A stretch of DNA of 64,000 bases, from positions 1 to 64,000 of the forward strand of contig NZ_JABBGK010000008.1 in NCBI RefSeq assembly GCF_012927355.1, given 5' to 3'. A program made the position numbers and the translations under genes. This document shows, piece after piece, positions 26,941 through 35,365 of this stretch (positions are counted from its first letter, which is position 1; each line of letters starts with the position of its first letter). The notes under the pieces were generated by a model. The model saw only the letters and a list, made by a program, of their open reading frames with translations. It was not told where the DNA came from and searched no databases. This DNA is from Rhizobium terricola (lineage in GTDB: Bacteria > Pseudomonadota > Alphaproteobacteria > Rhizobiales > Rhizobiaceae).

Positions 26941-26959
26941 TCAGATAACGAGCTTCTGA
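26941..26959. promoter_or_regulatory. Second TCAGA/TCTGA dyad in the lysR-pxpA region
   Basis: TCAGA (26941-26945) and TCTGA (26955-26959) are inverted with a nine-base spacer, about 100 bp upstream of the pxpA start and in AT-rich sequence suited to a promoter. Confidence 0.4.
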
Positions 26960-27061
26960 AAATAGAATTTTTCAAATGAAATTTTTCTTCCTACGGTTTT
27001 CTGACAAATACGCAGGCATCTCGCTGCGTTGCACAAAATGCAGGCAAGACAGGGAAGAAAA

Positions 27062-27838
27062 GTGGCACTCGAGGTCGTAGACATCAATTGTGATCTGGGC
27101 GAGGCCTTTGGCCGCTGGCGTGTCGGCGACACCGAAGACAGCGCCCTGATGGGACTAATCAGTTCCGCAAACATCGCGGCCGGCTTCCATGCCGGCGATC
27201 CGAACCTGATGGACAATACCGTCCGCGTCGCCGTCGAGCACGGCGTCGGCATCGGTGCCCATCCGGGCTATAACGACCTTCAGGGTTTCGGCCGCCGCAA
27301 GATCAACGGCACGGCCCGCGAACTGGTCAACGACATCGTCTATCAGGTCGGCGCGATCCGCGAATTCGCCCGCCGCCACGGCGCCACCCTGCAGCACGTC
27401 AAGCCGCACGGCGCGCTCTACATGGAGATGGCCGTCAATCCGGAATTCGCCCAGCTCTTCGTCCACTACATGCGCACCGTCGCGCCGAACGCCTATGTCT
27501 TCTGCATGGCGGGCTCGGCGACCGAAGTAGCCGCCCTCGAAGTCGGCCAGCCGGTGGTACGGGAATTCTATGCCGACCGCGACTACGACGAGAGCGGCTC
27601 GATCGTCTTCACCCGCGACGTCGGGCGCCCCGATCCGATGGCGATCGCCCGCAAGGTGGTCCGCGCCTGCACCGAAGGCCTCGTCACGACGGTCACCGGC
27701 AAGGACATCGAGGTGCCCTTCGAATCCATCTGCTTCCATTCCGACACGCTGGGTGCGCTCGACATCGTGCGCAACATGCGGGAAGCGCTGATCGCCGAAG
27801 GCATCCGCATCGCCCCCATTTCAGAAATCGTCAGATAA
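27062..27838 (+). CDS. pxpA: LamB/YcsF family protein, 5-oxoprolinase subunit A-like
   Basis: About 258 residues. The family start VDINCDLGEAFG, the metal-site motifs SSANIAAGFHAGDP, GAHPGYNDLQGFGRR and HVKPHGALY, and the end CFHSDTLGALDIVRNMREAL are all present. GTG 27062 is preferred because GGGAAG lies just upstream and the family normally begins a few residues before VDINCD; ATG 27029 is an alternative. PxpA works with PxpB and PxpC to open 5-oxoproline with ATP. Here it is followed by biotin carrier and biotin carboxylase genes, which the classical 5-oxoprolinase does not use, so the substrate may differ. Confidence 0.88.
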   Translation: MALEVVDINCDLGEAFGRWRVGDTEDSALMGLISSANIAAGFHAGDPNLMDNTVRVAVEHGVGIGAHPGYNDLQGFGRRKINGTARELVNDIVYQVGAIREFARRHGATLQHVKPHGALYMEMAVNPEFAQLFVHYMRTVAPNAYVFCMAGSATEVAALEVGQPVVREFYADRDYDESGSIVFTRDVGRPDPMAIARKVVRACTEGLVTTVTGKDIEVPFESICFHSDTLGALDIVRNMREALIAEGIRIAPISEIVR

Positions 27839-27850
27839 CCGGAGACTACC

Positions 27851-28090
27851 ATGAGCAAGCTCGAGATCAGATCGCCCCTGCCCGGCACCTTTTACCGCAA
27901 GCCGTCGCCGGACGCCGCGGCCTACAAGGCCGACGGTGACCAGGTTGCGGTCGGCGACGTCATTGGCCTGATCGAAGTGATGAAGACCTTCCACGAGGTT
28001 CACGCCGACACTGCCGGCAAGATCACCTTCGTCGCCGACGACAACGAGCCGATCATGGCTGGCCAGGCCGTCGCCGAGGTGGAGGCATGA
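27851..28090 (+). CDS. Small biotin carboxyl carrier protein
   Basis: A 79-residue biotinyl domain with nothing else attached. The biotin acceptor is K45 in IEVMKTFHEV, close to the canonical EAMKM but with threonine after the lysine, as in the carriers annotated next to pxp genes. It starts MSKLEIRSPLPGTFYRKPSPD. Its stop overlaps the biotin carboxylase start by four bases. The Ala/Pro-rich linker of AccB is missing, so it is a dedicated carrier for the adjacent enzyme, not for fatty acid synthesis. Confidence 0.88.
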   Translation: MSKLEIRSPLPGTFYRKPSPDAAAYKADGDQVAVGDVIGLIEVMKTFHEVHADTAGKITFVADDNEPIMAGQAVAEVEA

Positions 28091-29469
28091 CCATCCGTTC
28101 GATCCTCATTGCCAATCGGGGCGAGATCGCGGTGAGGATCATCCGCGCCGCCCAGGCGCTCGGCATCCGGACCGTCCAGGTCCATTCGGCCGCCGACCGC
28201 GACATGCTCGCGGTCAAGCTCGCCGACCAGTCGGTCGAGATCGGGCCGCCGTCAGCGGCCAAGTCCTACCTCAATATCGAAGCCGTCCTGAAGGCGGCGA
28301 AGGAGACCGGTGTCGATGCCGTCCATCCGGGCTATGGCTTCCTCTCCGAAAACGCCGCCTTCGCCCAGGCCGTGGAAGATGCCGGCCTGATCTTCGTCGG
28401 CCCGAAGGCAGGCGCGATCAGCCTGCTCGGCGACAAGGTCGAGGCCCGCAAGGTCGCCAAGCGCGCCGGCGTTCCGACCGTGCCGGGTTCCGAGGGGCGC
28501 ATCGACGACCTGGCCACGGCCCGCACGATCGTAGAGACAATCGGTTTTCCGGTGATGATCAAGGCCGCTGCCGGCGGCGGTGGCCGCGGCATCCGCATCG
28601 CCGAGACCATGGACGATTTCGAGCGCCATTTCCCGCAGGCCTCGGCCGAGGCGCTCGCCGCCTTCGGCGACGGCGGCCTCTACGTCGAAAAGGTGATCAC
28701 CCGCGCCCGCCACGTCGAGGTGCAGATCCTCGGTGACGGCGAGGATGCCGTGCACTGCTTCGAACGCGAGTGCTCGCTGCAGCGCCGCCGCCAGAAGGTC
28801 TGGGAAGAGGCTCCCTCCTTCCGCCTGCCGGACGACGTGCGCCAGGAACTCTGCGCCAGCGCGGTCGCCCTTGCCCGCGAGGTCAACTACCGCGGCGCCG
28901 GCACCGTCGAATATCTCTATGACGAGACGACCGGCGAATTCTACTTCATCGAGGTGAATACCCGCATCCAGGTCGAACATCCGGTCACAGAGATGATCAC
29001 CGGCATCGATCTGGTGCAGGAGATGATCAAGGTCGCCGGCGGTGACAGGCTCTCGGTCCGCCAGGACGACATCCGGGTCGCGGGCCATGCCATCGAATGC
29101 CGTATCAATGCCGAAGACCCGGCCCGTGGCTTCCTGCCGGGCCCGGGCACCATCGAGGCGCTCGGTGTTCCTGAAGGCGACGGCGTACGCTTCGACACGA
29201 TGCTTTACGAAGGCTACACGGTTCCGCCCTTCTACGACTCGCTGCTCGGCAAGCTGATCGTCTGGGGAGAAACCCGCGACGCTTGCATCGCCCGGCTCGC
29301 CGACGCCCTCGACAATCTCGAGATCCGCGGCCTCGCCACCACAATTCCGCTCCACCAGGCGCTTGCCGCCGACCCGTCGGTCGCATCGGGCGACGTTCAC
29401 ACGCGGTTCCTCGAACCCTGGCTGGAAACGGACTTCAAGGCCTTTGTCGCATCCAAGGAGGTTGCCTGA
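28087..29469 (+). CDS. accC: Biotin carboxylase subunit, AccC-like
   Basis: A 460-residue ATP-grasp enzyme that carboxylates biotin. The N-terminal ILIANRGEIAVRI, ATP-lid AAAGGGGRGIRI, metal-site FYFIEVNTRIQVEHPVTEMITGID and the C-terminal barrel are intact. It overlaps the carrier gene before it (ATGA) and the pxpB start after it (TGATG). Length and motifs match AccC, but the context makes it a paralogue serving the pxpB/pxpC carboxyltransferase. Confidence 0.9.
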   Translation: MTIRSILIANRGEIAVRIIRAAQALGIRTVQVHSAADRDMLAVKLADQSVEIGPPSAAKSYLNIEAVLKAAKETGVDAVHPGYGFLSENAAFAQAVEDAGLIFVGPKAGAISLLGDKVEARKVAKRAGVPTVPGSEGRIDDLATARTIVETIGFPVMIKAAAGGGGRGIRIAETMDDFERHFPQASAEALAAFGDGGLYVEKVITRARHVEVQILGDGEDAVHCFERECSLQRRRQKVWEEAPSFRLPDDVRQELCASAVALAREVNYRGAGTVEYLYDETTGEFYFIEVNTRIQVEHPVTEMITGIDLVQEMIKVAGGDRLSVRQDDIRVAGHAIECRINAEDPARGFLPGPGTIEALGVPEGDGVRFDTMLYEGYTVPPFYDSLLGKLIVWGETRDACIARLADALDNLEIRGLATTIPLHQALAADPSVASGDVHTRFLEPWLETDFKAFVASKEVA

Positions 29470-30344
29470 TGCCCATGCGCTATACATTCGGGGGTGACGA
29501 GCACCTCTTTGTCGAATGCTCGGAGGAAATGTCGCTCGAGGCCTTCTTCAACTCGCTGTCGATGACCTCCGGCATCAAGGAAGCGAAGATCAAGGGCGTG
29601 ACCGAGATCTGCCCGGCCAACGCCTCCTTCCAGATCAAGTTCGACCCCGATGTCATCCATCCGAACGACATCCTGAAGGAAGTACAGGCAATCGAGGTCG
29701 CGGCGGCGAAGTCCGAACCGGTCATCACCACCCGCATCGTCGAAATCCCGGTCTTCTACAATGACCCCTGGACGCACGAGACGCTGATGCGTTTCCGCGA
29801 GCGCCATCAGGACCCGACCGGCACGGACCTCGACTACGCCGCTCGCATCAACGACTACGGCTCGGTCGACGACTTCATTACCGCCCATGCCGGCTCGCCC
29901 TGGTTCGTCTCGATGGTCGGCTTCGTCTCCGGCCTGCCCTTCATGTACCAGATGGTCGAGCGTCAGCGGCAGATCCAGGTGCCGAAATACCTGCGCCCGC
30001 GCACCGACACCCCGCGCCTCACCGTCGGTCATGGCGGCTGCTTCGGCTGCATCTATTCGGTGCGCGGCGCCGGCGGCTACCAGATGTTCGGCATCACGCC
30101 GATGCCGATCTACGACCCGACCCAGACCACCTCCTACCTCAAGGACTTCATGGTGTTCTTCCGTCCGGGCGACATCGTCAAATTCAAGCCGGTCGATCGC
30201 GACGGCTATGACGCAGCGGTCGAGGCGGTCGACAAGGGACAATTCGTCCCCCCGATCCGTGAGGTGAAGTTCGACCTCAACGAATTCCAGAAAGACATCG
30301 ACGGCTACAACGCGAAGCTGGAGGGCGTTCTCCATGGCCATTAA
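29469..30344 (+). CDS. pxpB: 5-oxoprolinase subunit B/KipI (allophanate hydrolase subunit 1) family
   Basis: A 291-residue protein of the AHS1/KipI family. It carries TYFGGDEHLFVE-like opening (RYTFGGDEHLFVECS), VTEICPANASFQIKFDP, and the conserved FVSGLPFM together with VPKYLRPRTDTPRLTVGHGG found in PxpB and in urea carboxylase. ATG 29469 shares its A with the accC stop. In urea carboxylase the same domain forms half of the carboxyltransferase, which fits the biotin genes beside it. Confidence 0.87.
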   Translation: MPMRYTFGGDEHLFVECSEEMSLEAFFNSLSMTSGIKEAKIKGVTEICPANASFQIKFDPDVIHPNDILKEVQAIEVAAAKSEPVITTRIVEIPVFYNDPWTHETLMRFRERHQDPTGTDLDYAARINDYGSVDDFITAHAGSPWFVSMVGFVSGLPFMYQMVERQRQIQVPKYLRPRTDTPRLTVGHGGCFGCIYSVRGAGGYQMFGITPMPIYDPTQTTSYLKDFMVFFRPGDIVKFKPVDRDGYDAAVEAVDKGQFVPPIREVKFDLNEFQKDIDGYNAKLEGVLHGH

Positions 30345-31302
30345 GGTTCAACATCCCGGTCTTGCGACCTCCGTCCAGGATCTCGGCCGTCCCGGCTATT
30401 TCCATCTCGGCATCCCGCTCGGCGGCGCCATGGATCGCCTGGCACTGAAGGCTGCCAACCTGCTCGTCGGCAATGACGAGGGTGCTGCCGGCCTCGAAGC
30501 GGTGTTCATCGGGCCGAAGCTGGAATTCACCGAGGACGCCATGGTCGCAGTGACCGGCGCCGACATGCCCATCAAGGTCGACGGCGAGGAAAAGCCCGGC
30601 TGGACCGCCTTCAAGGTCAAGGCCGGCCAGGTTCTGACCTTCGACTTCCTGAAGACCGGCGCCCGCATCTATATCGCCGTCTCCGGTGGCATCGACGTGC
30701 CGCTCGCTCTCGGCTCTCGCTCCACCTATGCGATCGGCGCTCTCGGCGGCTTCAAGGGCCGCCCGATCGCCGCCGGTGACGAACTGCCGGTCGGAACGGC
30801 CGGCAAGGCGGAAGAAGGCAAGTCGATCCCGGAAGCCTTGCGCCGCAAGCCGGGCATGCCGGCCGAACTGCGCGTCCTGCCGGGGCTCTACTGGCACCGC
30901 ATCACCGAGGAAGCCGGACGGAACTTCTTCGAGGACACCTGGAAGGTGGCCCCGGAAGCAGACCGCATGGGCTACCGTTTCCGCGGTGGACGCAAGCTCG
31001 ACTTCGTCGAACGCACCCCGCCCTTCGGCGCGGGTTCGGATCCGTCCAACATCGTCGATGCCTGCTACCCCTATGGCTCCATCCAGGTGCCGGGCGGCAC
31101 GGAACCGATCATCCTGCATCGCGATGCGGTTTCCGGTGGCGGCTACTTCATGCTCGGAACGGTGATCTCGGCCGACATGGACCTGATCGGCCAATTGCAG
31201 CCGCACACGCCGACCCGCTTCGTCAAGGTGGACATGGAAACCGCCCTGACCGCCCGGAAGGACCGGGCAACGCAGATCGACAAGATCCGCGCGCTTTTCT
31301 GA
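30334..31302 (+). CDS. pxpC: 5-oxoprolinase subunit C/KipA (allophanate hydrolase subunit 2, biotin-dependent carboxyltransferase) family
   Basis: A 322-residue AHS2 protein. The opening HPGLATSVQDLGRPGYFHLGIPLGGAMD is diagnostic, followed by ISGG-type strand YIAVSGGIDVPLALGSRSTY and the C-terminal GYFMLGTVISADMDLIGQL. Eleven bases overlap pxpB. With PxpB it should form the transferase that moves carboxyl from the biotin carrier to an amide, lactam or urea-like acceptor. Confidence 0.87.
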   Translation: MAIKVQHPGLATSVQDLGRPGYFHLGIPLGGAMDRLALKAANLLVGNDEGAAGLEAVFIGPKLEFTEDAMVAVTGADMPIKVDGEEKPGWTAFKVKAGQVLTFDFLKTGARIYIAVSGGIDVPLALGSRSTYAIGALGGFKGRPIAAGDELPVGTAGKAEEGKSIPEALRRKPGMPAELRVLPGLYWHRITEEAGRNFFEDTWKVAPEADRMGYRFRGGRKLDFVERTPPFGAGSDPSNIVDACYPYGSIQVPGGTEPIILHRDAVSGGGYFMLGTVISADMDLIGQLQPHTPTRFVKVDMETALTARKDRATQIDKIRALF

Positions 31303-31337
31303 AACCTAGATTGCCAACTCAAAACAGGGGAACGACC

Positions 31338-32414
31338 ATGAAACACAAGATTGCAACGACGCTCGCAAGCTCCATGCTGGCGCTTGCGGTGGCAAGCCCG
31401 GTGCTCGCCGCCGATGCCTGGTACCCTTACCCGGCCCAGGCGATCGAGCCCGCCTTCGCCGCCGACGGCAAGTCGGTCGACGTCGACTATTCGCCGCTCG
31501 AAAAAGCGGAGAAGCCGTGGAACATCTGCGTCTCCTTCCCGCACATGAAGGACGCCTACTGGCTCGGCGTCGACTACGGTGTTGCCGAACAGGCCAAGGA
31601 CCTCGGCGTGAAGCTGAACCTGGTCGAAGCCGGTGGCTATACCGAACTCAACAAGCAGATCAGCCAGATCGAGGACTGCGTCGCCGGCGGCGCCCAGGCC
31701 GTGGTCATCGGCGCGATCTCGTTTGACGGCCTCAACAACCTCGTCAGCGAAATCAAGAAGAAGAACATCCCGGTCATCGACGTCATCAACGGCATGTCCT
31801 CGCCGGACCTGACCGCGAAGTCGCTAGTCTCCTTCTACACGATGGGCTTTGAGACCGGCGCCTATCTCGCCAAAAAGCACCCGGCCGGCTCGGAAGAAGT
31901 CAAGGTCGGCTGGTTCCCTGGTCCGGCCGGCGCCGGCTGGGTGGAAGCCGCCAACAAGGGCTTCCTCGAAGCCATCAAGGGTTCGGCCGTCAAGGCGCTC
32001 GAGCCGAAGTACGGCGACACCGGCAAGGAAGCACAGCTGAAGCTGGTCGAGGACGTGCTGCAGGCCGAGCCTGACGTCCGCTATGTCGCCGGCACGGCCG
32101 TCACCGCCGAAGCGGCGCAGGGCCTCATCCGCGAACGCGGTCTCAAGGGCAAGGTCGACCTGCTCGCCTTCTACATGACGCCCGGCGTCTACGAAGGCAT
32201 CAAGCGCGGCTTCATCCTCGCGGCTCCCGCCGACTCCATGGTCGTTCAGGGTCGTATCGCCGTCGACCAGGCCGTTCGTGCTCTGGAAGGCAAGGAACTC
32301 GTCAAGCATGTCGGCCCGAAGATCTTCGTCGTCGACCCGTCGAACGTCGAAAGCGTGCCGCAGACCAACATCCTGCCGCCGGACGGCTTCAAGCCGGTCT
32401 TCTCGGTCAACTGA
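31338..32414 (+). CDS. TorT-like periplasmic substrate-binding protein of an RbsB-type ABC importer
   Basis: A 358-residue type I periplasmic-binding protein. Residues 1-24 are a signal peptide ending VLA before ADAWYP. The WYPYPAQAIEPAFAADG and EKPWNICVSFPHMKDAYWLGVDYG stretches and the QAVVIGAISFDGL strand resemble TorT, the sensor-associated receptor, but here an ATPase and permease follow, so the protein is a transport receptor. GGGGA precedes ATG 31338. It starts 35 bp after pxpC and probably delivers the substrate of the biotin enzyme. Confidence 0.85.
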   Translation: MKHKIATTLASSMLALAVASPVLAADAWYPYPAQAIEPAFAADGKSVDVDYSPLEKAEKPWNICVSFPHMKDAYWLGVDYGVAEQAKDLGVKLNLVEAGGYTELNKQISQIEDCVAGGAQAVVIGAISFDGLNNLVSEIKKKNIPVIDVINGMSSPDLTAKSLVSFYTMGFETGAYLAKKHPAGSEEVKVGWFPGPAGAGWVEAANKGFLEAIKGSAVKALEPKYGDTGKEAQLKLVEDVLQAEPDVRYVAGTAVTAEAAQGLIRERGLKGKVDLLAFYMTPGVYEGIKRGFILAAPADSMVVQGRIAVDQAVRALEGKELVKHVGPKIFVVDPSNVESVPQTNILPPDGFKPVFSVN

Positions 32415-32493
32415 CACCCCAAGGTCCCGACGCGCGAATGCGCCGGGACCGCCCCCAATTTTTCAAGCGATACGACTTCACGGACCGATACGG

Positions 32494-34008
32494 ATGGCAT
32501 TGACTGCACCTCTTGTCGAAATGACCGGCATCGCCAAATCCTACCCGGGCGTACGCGCGCTGGACGGCGTCGACTTCTCGCTCGAACGTGGGGAAGTCCA
32601 CGTTCTGTTCGGTGAGAACGGCGCCGGAAAATCGACATTGATCTCCATTCTCGCCGGCGTCACCGCGCCGACCGAGGGGAGCATCCGCATCGACGGCGAA
32701 GAAAAGCACTTCTCTTCAGTAAAAGACGCACGGGCAGCCGGCATCGGCGCCGTGTTCCAGGAATTTTCCCTGGTCCCGACCATGACCGTGGCGGAAAACA
32801 TCTTCCTCGGCCAGGAACCTCGCAAGATGGGCCTGGTCGACCGTCGCGGCATGGTCGAGGAGTCCGGGGCGCTGTTTGCCGGCTTGGGCTTTGCCATCGA
32901 CGTGCGCCGCCCGGTCATCTCGCTGTCGCGTGCCGAACAGCAGATGGTCGAGATCGCCAAGGCGCTGCACCAGGAAGCGCGCATCCTCATCCTCGACGAA
33001 CCGACGGCGTCGCTAACCGAGCGCGAGACGGAAAAGCTGTTCGAATTCATCGGCCAGGCCAAGGCCAGGGGCGTCGGCATCGTCTACATCTCCCACCGTA
33101 TCCAGGAGTTCAAGGCGATCGCCAACCGCATAACCGTGCTGCGCGACGGCCGCCTGATCGGCACGATCGGCGCGGAAAACCTGTCGGAAACAGTGCTGGT
33201 CGAGATGATGACCGGCCGCAAGATGGACGAGATCTATCCGCATATCGAACGCAATCCCGTCGCCGAACCGGTGCTGACCATCCGCGGCCTGAAGGCCTGG
33301 GGCGTCGACGGCGTCGACATCGACGTCCGCCGTGGCGAAGTGCTGGGCGTCGCCGGGCTTGTCGGCTCCGGCAAGTCCCGTACCTTCCGCGCTGTCATGG
33401 GGCTGCTGCCGGTCGAGGCCGGAACAGTCACCGTTCACGGCCATGACCGGACCGGTTCGCCCACCCGCGACCTCTTGCGCGACGGCGTCTTCTTCCTGCC
33501 CTCCGACCGCAAGGAGGAGGGCCTGCTGCTCGGCGCGACGGCCCGCGCCAACATCGCGCTGTCCGTCCTCAACCGCCACGAAACCAATGCCGGCCTCGGC
33601 CTCCTCTCGCCACGCGGCGTCAAGGCGCTGACCAGCGAGATCGGCGGCAAGGTCGATCTGAGCGAAGCCTTCCTCGAGCGCACCGCCTCAAAACTCTCCG
33701 GCGGCAACCAGCAAAAGATCCTCTTCGGCAAGAGTTTCGGCGAGGACTACGACATCTACATCTTCGACGAACCGACCGTCGGCGTCGACGTCGGTACCCG
33801 TGCCGCCCTCTATCGCATCATCAAGGCGATCGCCGAGGCCGGCAAGGCCGTCGTGGTGATCTCCTCCGACCTCCCCGAGGCCATGCATCTCGCCCATCGC
33901 CTGATTGTCTTCCGCAACGGCCGGATCTCGGCGGAGTTCGAGGGCGAAGCCATTCAGGAACAGGCGGTTCTCGGCGCCTTCTTCGATCAGGAAAGACAAT
34001 CGGCATGA
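32494..34008 (+). CDS. Sugar-type ABC transporter ATP-binding protein, RbsA family
   Basis: A 504-residue protein with two fused ATPase domains. The first has GENGAGKST, LSRAEQQMVEIAKAL and ILDEPTASLT; the second is degenerate at Walker A (GLVGSGKSRT) but keeps LSGGNQQKILFGKSF and FDEPTVGVD, the normal RbsA state. ATG 32494 is 80 bp after the receptor gene and has only a weak ribosome-binding site. It energises the permease that follows with a four-base overlap. Confidence 0.92.
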   Translation: MALTAPLVEMTGIAKSYPGVRALDGVDFSLERGEVHVLFGENGAGKSTLISILAGVTAPTEGSIRIDGEEKHFSSVKDARAAGIGAVFQEFSLVPTMTVAENIFLGQEPRKMGLVDRRGMVEESGALFAGLGFAIDVRRPVISLSRAEQQMVEIAKALHQEARILILDEPTASLTERETEKLFEFIGQAKARGVGIVYISHRIQEFKAIANRITVLRDGRLIGTIGAENLSETVLVEMMTGRKMDEIYPHIERNPVAEPVLTIRGLKAWGVDGVDIDVRRGEVLGVAGLVGSGKSRTFRAVMGLLPVEAGTVTVHGHDRTGSPTRDLLRDGVFFLPSDRKEEGLLLGATARANIALSVLNRHETNAGLGLLSPRGVKALTSEIGGKVDLSEAFLERTASKLSGGNQQKILFGKSFGEDYDIYIFDEPTVGVDVGTRAALYRIIKAIAEAGKAVVVISSDLPEAMHLAHRLIVFRNGRISAEFEGEAIQEQAVLGAFFDQERQSA

Positions 34009-35042
34009 ACACCAAGCTCGAATCCGCGTCGGTCGCCGACGCCAAGCCCTCCTTCTCCGCCCTCGCGGCTCTCAAGGCCGTCTTCGTCAAGCTCGGCGTC
34101 CTGCCCTTCTTCCTCGTCGCCGCGCTGGTGCTCTTCACGATCGCCTCGAAACAATTCCTGACCCTCGACAACCTCACCAATGTCGCGCGCCAGTCGGTCT
34201 ATCTCGTGCTCGTCTCGCTCGGCCAGATGCTGGTGCTGGTCACCGGCGGCTTCGATCTGGCCGTCGGCACCTCGATTGCGCTGACCTCTGTGGTCTCCGC
34301 CTCGGTCATGGTCTATGTCGCCGCCATGTTCCCCGACATGGTCTGGCTCGTCATCCTACTCGGCATCCTCGCCGGTTTCCTCGCCGCGCTGGCCATCGGC
34401 TCGCTGAACGGCCTCGGCATTGCCCAGTTCGGTGTCTCTCCCTTCATCATGACGCTCGGCGCCCAATCGGTCGGTGCCGGCATCGCGCTCTACCTGACCG
34501 GCGGCGTGCCGATCGGCAATCTCCCTTACGAATTCGGTGATTTCTTTGGCTTCGGCCGCATCCTCGGCGTACCCGTGCCGGTCCTGATCGCCGTCGTCGC
34601 CATCGTTGGAATGTGGATCCTGATGAACCGCACCCGCTCCGGCGCGCGCATCTATGCGATCGGTGGCAACATCAAGGCGGCCAACCTGTCCGGCATCAAC
34701 ACCAAGCGCACGCTCTTCCTCGCCTACATAATCTGCGCCCTTCTCGCCTCGGTCGCCGGTGTGCTGCTCACCGCCCGTGTCGAAAGTGGCGAGACCAATC
34801 TCGGCGGCACGATCGCACTGGAATCGATCGCCGCTTGCGTGATCGCCGGCGTCTCGCTCCGCGGCGGCATCGGACGGGTGGAAAGCGTGGTTCTCGGCGC
34901 CTTCTTCATCGTGCTGGTTCAGAACGGCATGAACCTCATGCAGATCGGCTCCTATATGCAGATGGTGCTCCTGGGGGCGCTTCTCATCCTGGCCGTCGTC
35001 ATCGACCAGTTCCGCTACCGCATGCTGGTCGGCAGCCGCTGA
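34005..35042 (+). CDS. Sugar-type ABC transporter permease, RbsC family
   Basis: A 345-residue permease with about nine membrane segments. The RbsC hallmarks GGFDLAVGTSIALTSVVSA, ARIYAIGGNIKAANLSGIN and VIAGVSLRGGIGRVES are present. It overlaps the ATPase gene by four bases (ATGA) and ends the rightward pxp-importer group. A short GC hairpin without a T-run lies at 35064. Confidence 0.92.
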   Translation: MNTKLESASVADAKPSFSALAALKAVFVKLGVLPFFLVAALVLFTIASKQFLTLDNLTNVARQSVYLVLVSLGQMLVLVTGGFDLAVGTSIALTSVVSASVMVYVAAMFPDMVWLVILLGILAGFLAALAIGSLNGLGIAQFGVSPFIMTLGAQSVGAGIALYLTGGVPIGNLPYEFGDFFGFGRILGVPVPVLIAVVAIVGMWILMNRTRSGARIYAIGGNIKAANLSGINTKRTLFLAYIICALLASVAGVLLTARVESGETNLGGTIALESIAACVIAGVSLRGGIGRVESVVLGAFFIVLVQNGMNLMQIGSYMQMVLLGALLILAVVIDQFRYRMLVGSR

Positions 35043-35365
35043 CACCAGGATGCACGCGAAGCGCCGCGCGGTTCTCACCGCGCGGCCTGGAGGTCACTTC
35101 GAAGTCTGGGATGTGGGGCCGACCACCTTTGGCTGCAGGGGATCGTGCGGTCGGCCCCGTCACGCCATTCGGTAGATAGTGGGGACGAACGGCGAAGACC
35201 AATCATACCGCCGACCCTATATAAGCGAAACCTACAATATTGATTAGACGCCTAACCCATTGCAATTAGTATCACTTCAGCCGGCCATCTCGACTTGACA
35301 CGCGCCTACGTCAGGATCCGAAAATCGGACCTGTAAGAAGCGGATGCGCCACTGGGATCCGGCGG
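35043..35365. other. 323-bp intergenic space between rbsC-like and luxR-like genes
   Basis: No credible gene. A hairpin with 9-bp arms (GCCGCGCGG/CCGCGCGGC, 35064-35087) follows the permease stop by about 20 bp and may end that transcript, although no T-run follows. A second imperfect dyad, CAGGATCCGA/TCGGACCTG around AAA at 35312-35333, lies 33 bp beyond the leftward luxR stop and could serve that gene. The middle (35200-35280) is relatively AT-rich. Confidence 0.6.

Noticed and set aside
28087-29469. Treating the biotin carboxylase as the housekeeping acetyl-CoA carboxylase subunit
   Set aside because: It overlaps pxpB and a minimal 79-residue carrier rather than accB, so a dedicated role is more likely.
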